Positions 8,897-18,309 of a DNA stretch of 64,000 bases are shown in pieces. Location of the stretch: contig MGPC01000006.1 in the NCBI GenBank assembly GCA_001797315.1, positions 1 to 64,000 of the forward strand. The letters are read 5' to 3'. Every line of letters begins with the position of its first letter. Position 1 is the first letter of the stretch. The translations under genes were made by a program, and so were the position numbers. The DNA is from Curvibacter sp. GWA2_64_110 (lineage in GTDB: Bacteria; Pseudomonadota; Gammaproteobacteria; Burkholderiales; Burkholderiaceae_C). The notes below the pieces were generated by a model. The model was given only the letters and a program-made list of their open reading frames with translations. It had not been told where the DNA came from and ran no database searches.

Positions 8897-10417
8897 TTAT
8901 CGGCGACTGTGCCAGGGAACGGCGCAATGGCCGAGTTCTGCCAGATGAAGCGTTGCAAGCGGCAGCCTCTGCGCCAGCAGCTTCTGCTCGTGGGTCTGCC
9001 AGGCCGCCAGCAGCGCCTCCCCGGCACCGAATTCCCGCAACATCCGGCCGGTGGCCGCCGCGTCGTTGAGCGCGCCCAGCACAACCTGCAGCTTCTCCAA
9101 CGTGTGCAGGTAGTGACGCATGCGTTTGCCGGGCCAGAAGCCGGTCCACAAGTCGGCGAGGTAGCGCAGGCGCTTGACCTCAATGCGCAACTGGTGGCGG
9201 GCCAGCGCGTCCTGGCGCCGCAGGCCACGGGCGGCCTTCATGACGCGCTTTTGTGCGCTGTCCATCAGCCCAGCCGCCACCTCGTTCAAGGACCGGGCCT
9301 GAACGCCGCAGGGCGTCGCGGCAAGTTCCCAAGCCAGGCGTTCGGCCTGGAGCAGGGCCTGCCCGTGCGCGGGCTGCTGCCACAGGGCGGCGATGGCAGC
9401 GTAAGCCTGGGTACGGCGCTGTTCAACCCGGGCGGCCACGGTGTCGAGCGAGAGATCGAACCGGGTGCGCAGCAAGCCCAAGGTTTCGGTGGCAAAAACA
9501 TCGGCGTCGCGCGCCGCACCCAGCACGCGGCCCAGTTCTCCCAGCGGCTCGCGCAACGCCCGCACGCGCCGGCGCAGGGCACGGGTCTCGGGCAACGGCC
9601 CGAAGGCGCGCAACACGCTGCGCAGGCGCCGCAGGGCCACGCGTGCCTGGTGCACGTATTCGGGGTTGCCCGGTACCGCATGCCGCAGGTTGTGCTGCAG
9701 CGCCGCCAGCGGACCGGCGATCTCCAGCGCAAAGGCGCTCAGCACCGGCGTGCGCGCGTCAAGCGGCGGCAGGCACGTGCTCCTCGGCTCGCCCGGACCA
9801 TGGCGCAGTTCCCAGCCGCGTTCGGCCTTGCTGGCCGCCAGTGGCACCAGTGCGACGTCGCGAGCCAGTTGCTGGGCGAACTTCCACAGCACCGCCGCAT
9901 CGCCGGCCCGGTGTTCGATTTCCAACTCGCAAATAGGGACGCTGCGCCGCCGCGCGCCGGCACCGACGTGGATTTCGCCCTGGTCCAGACACAGCACCGC
10001 CTGCGCGCCGTCGTGCCAGACCAGCGGCCAACTGCGGCGCTCGAAGCGCATGCTGAACACGCGCCGCAGCCGTTGCGGCAAAGTGTCCAGATCGGGCAGT
10101 TGCGCCAGCGGCGTGGCCCGCAACAGTTGCCAGTCCAGGCGCGGCCCGGGAACGGCGTGTTCCCACTCACCGCGCTGGCTCAACGCCAGCGATTCGCCCG
10201 ACGCCGTCTTGAAGGTCTGAACCCAGCCCTGCCCCTCATGCCGCAAGCGCAAGGCCATGCGGTTGCGCGCCAGCAGGCCGTCGGGGGTGTCGTAGTAGTG
10301 CGCGCGCATCAACTGCACGCGCACCGGGCCGGCTTGGTGCCGGAAGAACAGCGGCAACCCCTGCAAACGCACCACCTGCGAGGGCGGCAGCGCCAGTTTG
10401 AGCTCAAGCTCGGTCAT
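8897..10417 (-). CDS. CYTH and CHAD domain protein (putative inorganic triphosphatase / polyphosphate-binding)
   Basis: A 506-residue cytoplasmic protein of the YgiF/CYTH-CHAD type. The CYTH domain covers about residues 1-200 and starts with ELELKLAL, the ExExK signature of triphosphate tunnel enzymes, followed by YYDTPDGLLARNRMALRLRH. The CHAD domain (about 215-490) is an alpha-helical region with conserved His/Arg-rich helices such as HQARVALRRLRSVLRAF and RHQLRIEVKRLRYLADLW. CHAD domains bind polyphosphate and CYTH enzymes cleave tripolyphosphate, so a role in polyphosphate handling fits the nearby ppk2. The stop of the acyl-CoA synthetase gene lies only 3 bp before this start. Confidence 0.88.
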   Translation of the reverse strand: MTELELKLALPPSQVVRLQGLPLFFRHQAGPVRVQLMRAHYYDTPDGLLARNRMALRLRHEGQGWVQTFKTASGESLALSQRGEWEHAVPGPRLDWQLLRATPLAQLPDLDTLPQRLRRVFSMRFERRSWPLVWHDGAQAVLCLDQGEIHVGAGARRRSVPICELEIEHRAGDAAVLWKFAQQLARDVALVPLAASKAERGWELRHGPGEPRSTCLPPLDARTPVLSAFALEIAGPLAALQHNLRHAVPGNPEYVHQARVALRRLRSVLRAFGPLPETRALRRRVRALREPLGELGRVLGAARDADVFATETLGLLRTRFDLSLDTVAARVEQRRTQAYAAIAALWQQPAHGQALLQAERLAWELAATPCGVQARSLNEVAAGLMDSAQKRVMKAARGLRRQDALARHQLRIEVKRLRYLADLWTGFWPGKRMRHYLHTLEKLQVVLGALNDAAATGRMLREFGAGEALLAAWQTHEQKLLAQRLPLATLHLAELGHCAVPWHSRR

Positions 10418-10420
10418 GCC

Positions 10421-12229
10421 TCATGAAGAGCGCGCCCGCTCCTCTTCCCGCAGGCGCAGCACGCGCCGCTGCACCTTGCCGGTGGTGGTCATGGGCAGCG
10501 CGTCGATGAACTCGATCTCCTTCGGGTATTCGTAGGGCGCGAGCTTGCCTTTCACGTGGCGCTGCAGGTCGATCATCAGCCGCGTTTCCCACTCGGTGCG
10601 CGAGAACGGTTCGTCGCCACGCTCGGCAGCGGCTTCGGGCGTCAGCACCACATAGGCCTTGACCACGGCGCCGCGCTCGGCATCGGGCTTGGGCACCACG
10701 GCGGCATTGGCCACCGCCGGGTGCTTGACCAGGCAGTTCTCGATCTCACCCGGGCCGATGCGGTAGCCCGCCGCCTTGAACATGTCGTCGGCACGGCCCT
10801 GGTACCAGAGGTAGCCATCGGCGTCGCGCACCGCCAGGTCGCCGGTACGGCACCAGTCGCCGATGAACTTGGCACGCGTGGCATCCTCGTTCTTCCAGTA
10901 GCCGAGGAAAAAGATCGGGTCCGGCACGCCATGCACGTCGAAGCGGTTCAGCGCCACGTCCCCCGCCACGCCCACCGGGCATTCGCGGCCGTCGTCGTCG
11001 ATCACCGCCACCCGATGGCCCGGGTAGCCACGGCCCATGCTGCCGGGCTTGGCAGGATAAAAAATAGAACAATTACCGACGATGTAGTTGACCTCGGTCT
11101 GGCCGAACATCTCGTTGACGATCACGCCGAGTTCATTCTGGCAGTAACCGAACACGGCATCGCCCACCGCCTCGCCCGCGCTCATGATGGCCTGCAGCTT
11201 GAGTTTGAAGAACTGGCGCGGCTGCGGGAAGGCTTTCATCATGGCCTTGAGCGCGGTGGGGAACAGGAAGGTGTGCGTGACGTCGTACTTCTGCATCAGC
11301 TCGAAGGCGACTTGCGGGCTGAAGCGGCCGTTGTAGGCCACGATCGGGCGGCCGAAGTAGAGCGTGGGCAACAGTGCATCCATCAGTCCGCCGGTCCAGG
11401 CCCAGTCTGCCGGCGACCAGAAGACGCTGGGCGTTTTGGGCTGCGGCAGACTGGGCGCTGCCCCTTGTGTGCCCGCCCCCTTCCCAGCCCTCCCCCGCGC
11501 GGGGGAGGGAGACTTCGCGCTGACACCGGGGTCGAAACCAAACCAGTTCTGGCTGCAGACGAAACCGGTTAGGTTGCCGATCAGGGCGCGGTGTGGGATC
11601 AGCGCGCCCTTGGGGTTGCCGGTGGTACCGCTGGTGTAGATCAGCACCGCCGGGTCGTCGGCACGCGTGGCCACCAGCGCATGCTCGGGCGGCTGCTCGG
11701 CCAGGATGGCGGCATAGTCGAGGTCGGCCATGGCATCGGCACCGTCGCCGACACCGATCACGTGGCGCAAGGCTTCGCAGGTATTGCGTGCTTCCAGCAG
11801 GTTCATGATGGCGCTACCGTCGCAGATCGCCACCGCCGCATCGCTGTCCTTCAGGCGGTATTCCAGCGCCTCCGGCCCGAACAGCTGGGACAGCGGCACC
11901 GCCACCGCCCCCATCTGCAGCACCGCCATGTAGGCGACCGCGGTCTCGAAGCGCTGCGGCATGACGATGGCCACCCGGTCGCCCTTGCCCACGCGCAGCG
12001 AAGCCAGCGCACCCGACAGGCGGTTGGCCTGGTGCTGCAGTTCGGCATAGGTGTGAAATTCGGGCTCCACGCCCGCCCCATCTGCGTAAAGAGCTATTCT
12101 TTTGGTAGCATCCGGCGCTTGCGCCCAGCGCCGCGAGCAGACCTCGGCGATGTTGAAGTTCTCCGGCACCAGCCAGCGGAACTGGCTGTGGAGCTGCTGG
12201 TAATTGTCCCGGTGTTGACTGGTGCGCAC
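10421..12229 (-). CDS. Acyl-CoA synthetase (AMP-binding family) with an internal repeat-derived insert
   Basis: This 602-residue adenylate-forming enzyme activates an acid to its CoA thioester. Motifs in order: YTSGTTGNPKGALIPH (P-loop), WSPADWAWTGGLMDALLP, MFGQTEVNYIVGN, and the C-terminal GRADDMFKAAGYRIGPGEIE and TTGKVQRRVLR with the late lysine. It resembles medium-chain/acetoacetyl-type synthetases. The start is GTG at 12229, preceded by GGAGG seven bases upstream. About 30 residues near positions 232-262 (beginning SAKSPSPARGRAG) are encoded by a GC-rich palindromic repeat (11440-11530) and appear additional to the family alignment, between FGFDPG and FWSPADW. The frame survives. The gene is divergent from an alpha/beta hydrolase with starts only 25 bp apart. 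Confidence 0.88.
   Translation of the reverse strand: MRTSQHRDNYQQLHSQFRWLVPENFNIAEVCSRRWAQAPDATKRIALYADGAGVEPEFHTYAELQHQANRLSGALASLRVGKGDRVAIVMPQRFETAVAYMAVLQMGAVAVPLSQLFGPEALEYRLKDSDAAVAICDGSAIMNLLEARNTCEALRHVIGVGDGADAMADLDYAAILAEQPPEHALVATRADDPAVLIYTSGTTGNPKGALIPHRALIGNLTGFVCSQNWFGFDPGVSAKSPSPARGRAGKGAGTQGAAPSLPQPKTPSVFWSPADWAWTGGLMDALLPTLYFGRPIVAYNGRFSPQVAFELMQKYDVTHTFLFPTALKAMMKAFPQPRQFFKLKLQAIMSAGEAVGDAVFGYCQNELGVIVNEMFGQTEVNYIVGNCSIFYPAKPGSMGRGYPGHRVAVIDDDGRECPVGVAGDVALNRFDVHGVPDPIFFLGYWKNEDATRAKFIGDWCRTGDLAVRDADGYLWYQGRADDMFKAAGYRIGPGEIENCLVKHPAVANAAVVPKPDAERGAVVKAYVVLTPEAAAERGDEPFSRTEWETRLMIDLQRHVKGKLAPYEYPKEIEFIDALPMTTTGKVQRRVLRLREEERARSS
11440..11530. repeat. REP-like GC-rich palindromic element inside the acyl-CoA synthetase gene
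   Basis: The centre (11488-11509) is a perfect palindrome, ccctcccccgcg and its complement, within a pyrimidine-rich to purine-rich switch. It encodes a low-complexity Pro/Ser/Gly/Arg stretch that breaks an otherwise conserved part of the enzyme without shifting the frame. Similar elements occur between genes in other Comamonadaceae as far as I recall; no second full copy is present in this window. Confidence 0.65.
12092..12130. repeat. Interspersed AT-rich repeat, copy 2 (inside acyl-CoA synthetase gene)
   Basis: The stretch agctattcttttggtagca, followed by a tccggcgcttgcgcccagcgc-like arm, is the inverted form of the core seen at 1512. It encodes the residues around ATKRIALYADG near the N-terminus of the synthetase, a patch of markedly lower GC than its surroundings. 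Confidence 0.45.
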
Positions 12230-12254
12230 GATGAGCCTCCGTATGATGACCCGA

Positions 12255-13169
12255 ATGTACCAAGTCAAACGCCCTTTCGACAGCGAATTTGTCCCGATCC
12301 GCCACCTGCGCTACCACGTGTCCCGCTGGGGCGCCCCCACCTCCGAACTGCCGCCACTGGTGCTGATGCATGGCTGGATGGATGTCGGCGCCTCCTACCA
12401 GTTCATGGTGGACGCCTTCAGCGAGGCCTTCCTGCAGGGCCGCACCATCATCGCACCCGACTGGCGCGGTTTTGGCTTGACTGAAACGCCGGGGCACGAC
12501 AACTACTGGTTTCCCGACTACCTGGCCGATTTGGATTTCCTGCTCGACCACTATGCACCGGGTCAGGCGGTGGACCTGGTAGGCCACAGCATGGGGGGCA
12601 ATGTGGTCATGATCTACGCCGGCAGCCGGCCCGAGCGCATCCGCCGCCTGGTCAACCTGGAAGGCTTCGGCATGCCGGCGACCCAGCCGTCCCAGGCGCC
12701 CGGGCGCTACGCCAAGTGGCTGGACGAGCTGAAAAGCCTGCACCGCGGCGAACTGGCGCTCAAGACCTACGACGACGCCGCCGGCGTGGCGCGCCGCCTG
12801 ATGAAGACCAACCCGCGCCTGGGCGCCGACAAGGCGCAATGGCTGGCGCAGCACTGGGCCCGGCCCAATGCCCAGGACCAGTGGGAGATCCTGGGCGATG
12901 CGGCGCACAAGATCATCAACGCCCAGCTCTACCGGGTGGACGAGGTGCTGGCCATCTACCAGCGCATCAGCGCCTCGGTACTGGCGGTGGAGGCCAGCGA
13001 CAACCAGATGGACCAGTGGTGGGAGGGCCGGTACACGCTGGCCGAGTACCACGAGCGCCTGAAGCACGTGCCGCAGCTGACGCAGGCGCTGATCGAGGAC
13101 GCCGGCCACATGCTGCACCACGACCAGCCCGGGAAACTGGCCGCCCTGATCGAAAACTTCGTCGCGTGA
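12255..13169 (+). CDS. Alpha/beta hydrolase
   Basis: The 304-residue protein has the alpha/beta-hydrolase pattern: LVLMHGWMDVGASYQF (oxyanion-hole HGW), DWRGFGLTE, the nucleophile elbow VGHSMGGNV, and a late GHMLHHDQP with the catalytic histidine. The acid is probably in the ASDNQMDQWWEG segment. Start MYQVKRPFDSEF at 12255 is chosen by similarity; earlier in-frame ATGs at 12231, 12243 and 12246 are possible and no ribosome-binding site decides. The gene is divergent from the acyl-CoA synthetase, so both may answer to one regulator. The substrate is unknown; epoxide, ester or lipid hydrolysis are all possible. Confidence 0.85.
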   Translation: MYQVKRPFDSEFVPIRHLRYHVSRWGAPTSELPPLVLMHGWMDVGASYQFMVDAFSEAFLQGRTIIAPDWRGFGLTETPGHDNYWFPDYLADLDFLLDHYAPGQAVDLVGHSMGGNVVMIYAGSRPERIRRLVNLEGFGMPATQPSQAPGRYAKWLDELKSLHRGELALKTYDDAAGVARRLMKTNPRLGADKAQWLAQHWARPNAQDQWEILGDAAHKIINAQLYRVDEVLAIYQRISASVLAVEASDNQMDQWWEGRYTLAEYHERLKHVPQLTQALIEDAGHMLHHDQPGKLAALIENFVA

Positions 13170-13200
13170 GCACACGCCGCGGGCCGTGAAGCCTGGTTTT

Positions 13201-13229
13201 TTGAGTGAACAGTGGGCCCCAACTAAAAT
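13201..13229 (+). promoter_or_regulatory. Putative sigma-70 promoter of prfB
   Basis: TTGAGT (13201-13206) and TAAAAT (13224-13229) are separated by 17 bp in the gap between the hydrolase gene and prfB. The distance to the prfB ATG is about 75 bp. Confidence 0.5.
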
Positions 13230-13305
13230 ATGGGGTTTCGGGTGAAACATGTGCTTTTCGGCACCCCGCCCGCCACGCGCAGAACACTCACAGGATTTCC
13301 CCATC

Positions 13306-14410
13306 ATGGACGCAGAACAGATCAATGCCATCGGTACCAAGCTCGCCGACCTGAGCCAGCGTACGGTCGAGCTCCGGAGGTATCTTTGACTACGATGCCA
13401 AGGCAGAACGGCTGAGGACGGTCAACGCATCGCTGGAAGATCCGGCGGTCTGGAACGACCCCAAGCGCGCCCAGGAGCTGGGCAAGGAGAAGAAGAGCCT
13501 GGACGACGTGGTCGTCACGCTCGACAGCCTGACGAGCGAACTCTCCGACAACTCCGAGCTGTACGAGATGAGCAAGGAAGAGGGCGACGAGTCCGGCCTG
13601 CAGACCATCGAGACCGAAGCCGCCAAGCTCTCCGAGATCGTGGAGAAGCTGGAGTTCCGCCGCATGTTCAACAACCCGGCCGACCCGCTGCCCGCCTTCC
13701 TGGACATCCAGGCCGGCGCCGGCGGCACCGAGGCCTGCGACTGGGCCAGCATGCTGCTGCGCCAGTACCTGAAGTACGCCGAGCGTAAGGGCTTCAAGGC
13801 GACGGTGGAAGAAGAAACGCCGGGTGATACGGCCGGCATCAAGAGCGCCTCGATCAAGATCGAGGGCGACTACGCCTTTGGCCTGCTGCGCACCGAGACC
13901 GGTGTGCACCGCCTGGTGCGCAAGTCGCCGTTCGACTCGTCGGGCGGACGCCACACCAGCTTTGCCAGCGTGTTCGTCTACCCGGAGATCGACGACACGA
14001 TCGAGATCGACATCAACCCGGCCGACGTGCGCACCGACACCTTCCGCGCCAGCGGCGCCGGCGGCCAGCACATCAACAAGACCGACTCGGCGGTGCGCCT
14101 GACGCACATCCCGACCGGCATCGTGGTGCAGTGCCAGGACGGTCGCAGCCAGCACAGCAACCGCGACGTGGCGTGGAAACGCCTGCGCAGCCGCCTGTAC
14201 GACCACGAGATGCGCAAGCGCCAGGAAGAGCAGCAGAAGCTGGAAGACAGCAAGACCGATGTCGGCTGGGGCCACCAGATCCGCTCCTACGTGCTGGACC
14301 AGAGCCGCATCAAGGACCTGCGCACCAACTATGAGACCTCGGCCACCCAGAAGGTGCTGGACGGCGACCTCGACCCCTTCATTGAAGCCTCCCTGAAACA
14401 AGGCGTTTAA
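13306..14410 (+). CDS. prfB: Peptide chain release factor 2, with programmed +1 frameshift
   Basis: RF2 recognises UAA and UGA stop codons and triggers peptide release. The gene must be read as 13306-13386 joined to 13388-14410 (367 residues). After 27 codons the first frame meets TGA (13387-13389) in the context ggaggtatctttgac: a Shine-Dalgarno-like GGAGG, the slippery CTT, then TGA C, the classic autoregulatory site. Skipping one base continues as DYDAKAERL. The second part carries the SPF tripeptide specific for RF2 ([14 protein letters not shown]) and the catalytic GGQ ([19 protein letters not shown]). The frameshift lets low RF2 raise its own synthesis. pepN follows 9 bp later. Confidence 0.97.
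13372..13390 (+). promoter_or_regulatory. RF2 +1 recoding site
   Basis: Sequence tccggaggtatctttgac holds the internal Shine-Dalgarno-like GGAGG, a three-base spacer, the CTT P-site codon (13384-13386) and the in-frame TGA followed by C (13387-13390). All elements of the known prfB frameshift signal are present. Confidence 0.95.
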
Positions 14411-14419
14411 GGAATCACC

Positions 14420-17107
14420 ATGCGTGAAGGACAAGCCAGCGTCATCCGGCGCGAAGACTACACCGCCCCGGCGTTCTGGATCGACACGGTCGACCTGACG
14501 TTTGACCTCGACCCGGCCAAGACCCGCGTGCTCAACAAGATGACGCTGCGCCGCAACCCGGACGTGGCGGTCCAGCCGCTGCGGCTGGACGGCGAAGAGC
14601 TCAACCTGGCACGCGTGCTGGTCAACGGCCAGGGCACCTCGTTCAAGATGGACGGCAACCAGCTGGTGCTGGAAAACCTGCCGGCCGAAGGCCCGATCGA
14701 ACTGGAGATCTTCACCACCTGCTCGCCCGTGAAGAACACCAAGCTCATGGGCCTGTACGTGAGCAACGAGTCCTTCTTCACGCAGTGCGAGGCCGAGGGT
14801 TTCCGCCGCATCACCTACTTCCTGGACCGGCCCGACGTGATGGCCAGCTACAGCGTGACGCTGCGCGCCGACAAGGCCAGGTACCCGGTGCTGCTGTCCA
14901 ACGGCAATCTGGTGGAACAGGGCAATCTGGAAGAAGGACGCCACTTCGCCAGGTGGGTCGACCCGCACAAGAAGCCCTGCTACCTGTTCGCCCTGGTGGC
15001 GGGCCAGCTGGTGGCGCGCGAGCAGCGCATCACCGCGCGCAACGGCCGCGAACACCTGCTGCAGGTCTATGTGCGTCCGGGTGACCTCGACAAGACCGAG
15101 CACGCCATGAATTCGCTGATGGCTTCGGTGGCCTGGGACGAGGCGCGCTTCGGCCTGCCGCTCGACCTGGAGCGCTTCATGATCGTCGCCACCAGCGACT
15201 TCAACATGGGCGCCATGGAGAACAAGGGCCTGAACATCTTCAACACCAAGTACGTGCTGGCCAACCAGGCCACCGCGACCGACGCCGACTACGCCAACAT
15301 CGAGAGCGTGGTGGGCCACGAGTACTTCCACAACTGGACCGGCAACCGCGTCACCTGCCGCGACTGGTTCCAGTTGAGTCTGAAGGAAGGCCTGACCGTA
15401 TTCCGCGACCAGGAGTTCAGCCAGGACCTGGCGGGCGACCTGTCGGCGCGCGCCGTCAAGCGCATCGAAGACGTGCGCGTGCTGCGCACCGCCCAGTTCC
15501 CCGAAGACGCCGGCCCCATGGCCCACCCGGTGCGGCCCGACAGCTACATCGAAATCAACAACTTCTACACCGTCACCATCTACGAGAAGGGCGCCGAAGT
15601 CGTGCGCATGATGCAGACGCTGGTGGGACGCGATGGTTTTGCCAAGGGCATGGCGCGCTATTTCGAACGCCACGACGGCCAGGCCGTCACCTGCGACGAC
15701 TTCGCGCAGGCCGTCGCCGATGCCAACCCCGGCTCCGACCTGGCGCACCTGCTGCCACAGTTCAAGCGCTGGTACAGCCAGGCCGGCACGCCGCGCGTCA
15801 CGGCCCACGGCAGTTATGACGCGGTCGGCCGCAGCTACACGCTCACCCTGTCGCAAAGCTGCGCGCCCACGCCGGGCCAGGCCAGCAAAGAGCCGTTTGT
15901 CATCCCGGTCAGCCTGGGCCTGATCACGGCCGATGGCCGCTCGCTGCCGCTGCAACTTGAGGGCGAAGCCGAAGCCGGCCCAAGCTCGCGCACCATCGTG
16001 TTGACCGAGGCTGCTCTGACGCTGCGCTTCGTCCATGTCGACGCCGAACCCGTGCCCTCGCTGCTGCGCGGTTTCAGCGCCCCGGTGGTGCTGGCCTGCG
16101 ACTACAGCGACGCCCAGTTGCTGGCCCTGCTGGCGCACGACACCGACCCCTTCAACCGCTGGGAAGCCGGTCAGCGCCTGGGCCTCAAGCGCGCGCTGCA
16201 CTTCATCCACGGCCCGGCCCAGCCGGGCGAGGCCAAGGTGCTGGACGCCGCCTACATCGAGGCCATGCGCCAGGTGCTGCGGCACCCGACGCTGGACGCC
16301 GCCTTCAAGGAACTGGTGCTCACGCTGCCGGCCGAAACCTACATCGCCGAGCAGCTCGAGGTGGTCGACCCGCAGCGCGTCCATGCCGTGCGCGAAGCCA
16401 TGCGCGAACAGCTGGCGCTGGAACTGCTGCACGACTGGCAATGGGCTTATGAGGCGCATTTTGAGAGCGGCGGCTACCGCCCCGACCCGGTGTCCACCGG
16501 CCGCCGGGCGCTCACCGGCATGGCGCTGACCATGCTGTGCCTGGCCGCGCGCGAGACCGGCGACGTGATCTGGCCCGGCAAGACCTACCAGCGCTTCAAG
16601 GATGCCAGCAACATGACCGACCGCTTCAATGCGCTGAATGCCCTGGTCAACAGCGGCCACGCGCTGGCAGCGCCGGCGCTGGAGCGCTTCCACGCCCAGT
16701 TCAAGAACGAGGCCCTGGTGCTGGACAAGTGGTTCGCCCTGCAGGCCGGCACCTGCGACCGTGGCGGCCAGGTGCTGCCGGCGGTGCGCCAACTCATGAC
16801 GCACCTCGACTTCAACCTGCGCAACCCGAACCGCGCCCGCAGCCTGATCTTCAGCTACTGCAGCGCCAACCCGGGGGCCTTCCACCACCATGATGCCGCC
16901 GGTTACGTGTTCTGGAGCGAGCGCGTGATCGAGCTCGACAGCATCAACCCGCAGATAGCGGCGCGCCTGGCGCGTGCGCTGGACCGCTGGAAGAAACTGG
17001 CCGAGCCCTACCGCAGCGCCGCGCGCGAAGCGATCGCCCGCGTCGCCGCCAAGCCCGACCTGAGCAACGACGTGCGCGAGGTCGTCAGCCACGCGCTAGC
17101 CGACTGA
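14420..17107 (+). CDS. pepN: Aminopeptidase N
   Basis: An 895-residue M1-family zinc aminopeptidase that removes N-terminal residues from peptides in the cytoplasm. It shows the GAMEN motif (NMGAMENKGLNIF), the zinc site HEYFHNW (near residue 299, HExxH) and the third ligand Glu in SLKEGLTVFRDQEFS 19 residues on. The C-terminal half is the long helical domain of the E. coli-type PepN (DUF3458). Length matches the family. It begins 9 bp after prfB and is probably cotranscribed. A very long antisense open frame over prfB-pepN is a codon-bias shadow. Confidence 0.96.
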   Translation: MREGQASVIRREDYTAPAFWIDTVDLTFDLDPAKTRVLNKMTLRRNPDVAVQPLRLDGEELNLARVLVNGQGTSFKMDGNQLVLENLPAEGPIELEIFTTCSPVKNTKLMGLYVSNESFFTQCEAEGFRRITYFLDRPDVMASYSVTLRADKARYPVLLSNGNLVEQGNLEEGRHFARWVDPHKKPCYLFALVAGQLVAREQRITARNGREHLLQVYVRPGDLDKTEHAMNSLMASVAWDEARFGLPLDLERFMIVATSDFNMGAMENKGLNIFNTKYVLANQATATDADYANIESVVGHEYFHNWTGNRVTCRDWFQLSLKEGLTVFRDQEFSQDLAGDLSARAVKRIEDVRVLRTAQFPEDAGPMAHPVRPDSYIEINNFYTVTIYEKGAEVVRMMQTLVGRDGFAKGMARYFERHDGQAVTCDDFAQAVADANPGSDLAHLLPQFKRWYSQAGTPRVTAHGSYDAVGRSYTLTLSQSCAPTPGQASKEPFVIPVSLGLITADGRSLPLQLEGEAEAGPSSRTIVLTEAALTLRFVHVDAEPVPSLLRGFSAPVVLACDYSDAQLLALLAHDTDPFNRWEAGQRLGLKRALHFIHGPAQPGEAKVLDAAYIEAMRQVLRHPTLDAAFKELVLTLPAETYIAEQLEVVDPQRVHAVREAMREQLALELLHDWQWAYEAHFESGGYRPDPVSTGRRALTGMALTMLCLAARETGDVIWPGKTYQRFKDASNMTDRFNALNALVNSGHALAAPALERFHAQFKNEALVLDKWFALQAGTCDRGGQVLPAVRQLMTHLDFNLRNPNRARSLIFSYCSANPGAFHHHDAAGYVFWSERVIELDSINPQIAARLARALDRWKKLAEPYRSAAREAIARVAAKPDLSNDVREVVSHALAD

Positions 17108-17112
17108 TATGA

Positions 17113-17205
17113 AACACCCCCAGGCTGCGCGCACTGCGTGTCGCTCCGCCACCCCCTTGCAGGGGGCAACGCCAGTGGCCCGGCAGAGCCGGTTCCACGG
17201 CGTTT
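17113..17205. repeat. Interspersed ~90-bp GC-rich repeat, copy A
   Basis: The gap between pepN and fbp starts with cacccccaggctgcgcgcac and runs to ccggttccacggcgttt. The reverse complement of 43102-43196 matches it nearly throughout, with about six differences including one indel. It holds internal inverted arms (ccccctt-gcaggggg). Confidence 0.85.
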
Positions 17206-17278
17206 ACCGGTTGGACCTCTTCTCGCGGCGTGAACAGCAACAACTGAAACTTACTTAACAAACGATTCTGGAGTCACC

Positions 17279-18298
17279 ATGAGTTCCAAGATTTCCCTCA
17301 CCCGCTACCTAGTCGAGCAGCAGCGCAGCCATGGCCACATCCCTTCCGAGCTGCGCCTGCTGCTGGAAGTGGTGGCACGCGCCTGCAAGAGCATCAGCCA
17401 GGCCGTCAACAAAGGCGCCCTGGGCGGCGTGCTCGGCAGTGCCGGCAGCGAGAACGTGCAAGGCGAGGTGCAGAAGAAGCTCGACATCATCGCCAACGAA
17501 GTGCTGATCGAAGCCAACGAATGGGGCGGCCATCTGGCGGCCATGGCCTCGGAAGAGATGGACAGCATCTACGCCGTGCCCAACCGCTACCCCAAGGGTG
17601 AATACCTGCTGCTGTTCGATCCCCTGGACGGCTCCAGCAACATCGACGTCAACGTCAGCATCGGCACCATTTTCTCGGTGCTCAAGAAGGGCAACGACGA
17701 CCCGACGGCGATCGAGCCGGTCTGCGAGCACGACTTCCTGCAAGCCGGCAAGCAGCAGGTAGCCGCCGGCTACTGCGTCTACGGCCCGCAGACCACGCTG
17801 GTGCTGACCGTGGGCGATGGCGTGGCCATGTTCACACTGGACCGCGAGCAGGGCTCCTTCGTGCTGACCCAGGAAAACGTGAGAATTCCCGAGGACACCA
17901 AGGAATTTGCCATCAACATGAGCAATATGCGCCACTGGGACGAGCCGGTGAAGCGCTACATCGACGAATGTCTGCAAGGCCAGGAAGGCCCGCGCGGCAA
18001 GGATTTCAACATGCGCTGGATCGCCAGCATGGTGGCTGACGTGCACCGCATCCTGACCCGCGGCGGCGTTTTCATGTACCCCTGGGACAAACGCGAGCCC
18101 AACAAGCCGGGCAAGCTGCGCCTGATGTACGAGGCCAACCCGATGAGCTGGCTGGTCGAGCAGGCCGGCGGTGCCGCCACCAACGGCCGCCAGCGCATCC
18201 TCGACCTCCAGCCCAAGCAACTGCATGAGCGTGTCAGCGTGATCCTGGGCTCCAAGAACGAAGTCGAGCGCATCACGTCCTACCACACCGCGATATAA
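17279..18298 (+). CDS. fbp: Fructose-1,6-bisphosphatase class 1
   Basis: The 339-residue enzyme hydrolyses fructose 1,6-bisphosphate to fructose 6-phosphate in gluconeogenesis and the Calvin cycle. The signature [20 protein letters not shown] (about 110-130) contains the metal-binding DPLDGSSN, preceded by ASEEMD, and [20 protein letters not shown] is the C-terminal substrate region. Length is typical. CTGGAG upstream serves as ribosome-binding site. A copy of an interspersed repeat separates it from pepN, and tRNA-Thr follows 12 bp after the stop. Confidence 0.96.
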   Translation: MSSKISLTRYLVEQQRSHGHIPSELRLLLEVVARACKSISQAVNKGALGGVLGSAGSENVQGEVQKKLDIIANEVLIEANEWGGHLAAMASEEMDSIYAVPNRYPKGEYLLLFDPLDGSSNIDVNVSIGTIFSVLKKGNDDPTAIEPVCEHDFLQAGKQQVAAGYCVYGPQTTLVLTVGDGVAMFTLDREQGSFVLTQENVRIPEDTKEFAINMSNMRHWDEPVKRYIDECLQGQEGPRGKDFNMRWIASMVADVHRILTRGGVFMYPWDKREPNKPGKLRLMYEANPMSWLVEQAGGAATNGRQRILDLQPKQLHERVSVILGSKNEVERITSYHTAI

Positions 18299-18309
18299 TA
18301 TAAGGCTTA

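Noticed and set aside
13322-17092. A 1256-codon open frame antisense to prfB and pepN
   Set aside because: The composition (rich in His, Val, Gly and Gln) is what the complement of GC-rich codons gives, and both sense genes have complete motif sets.
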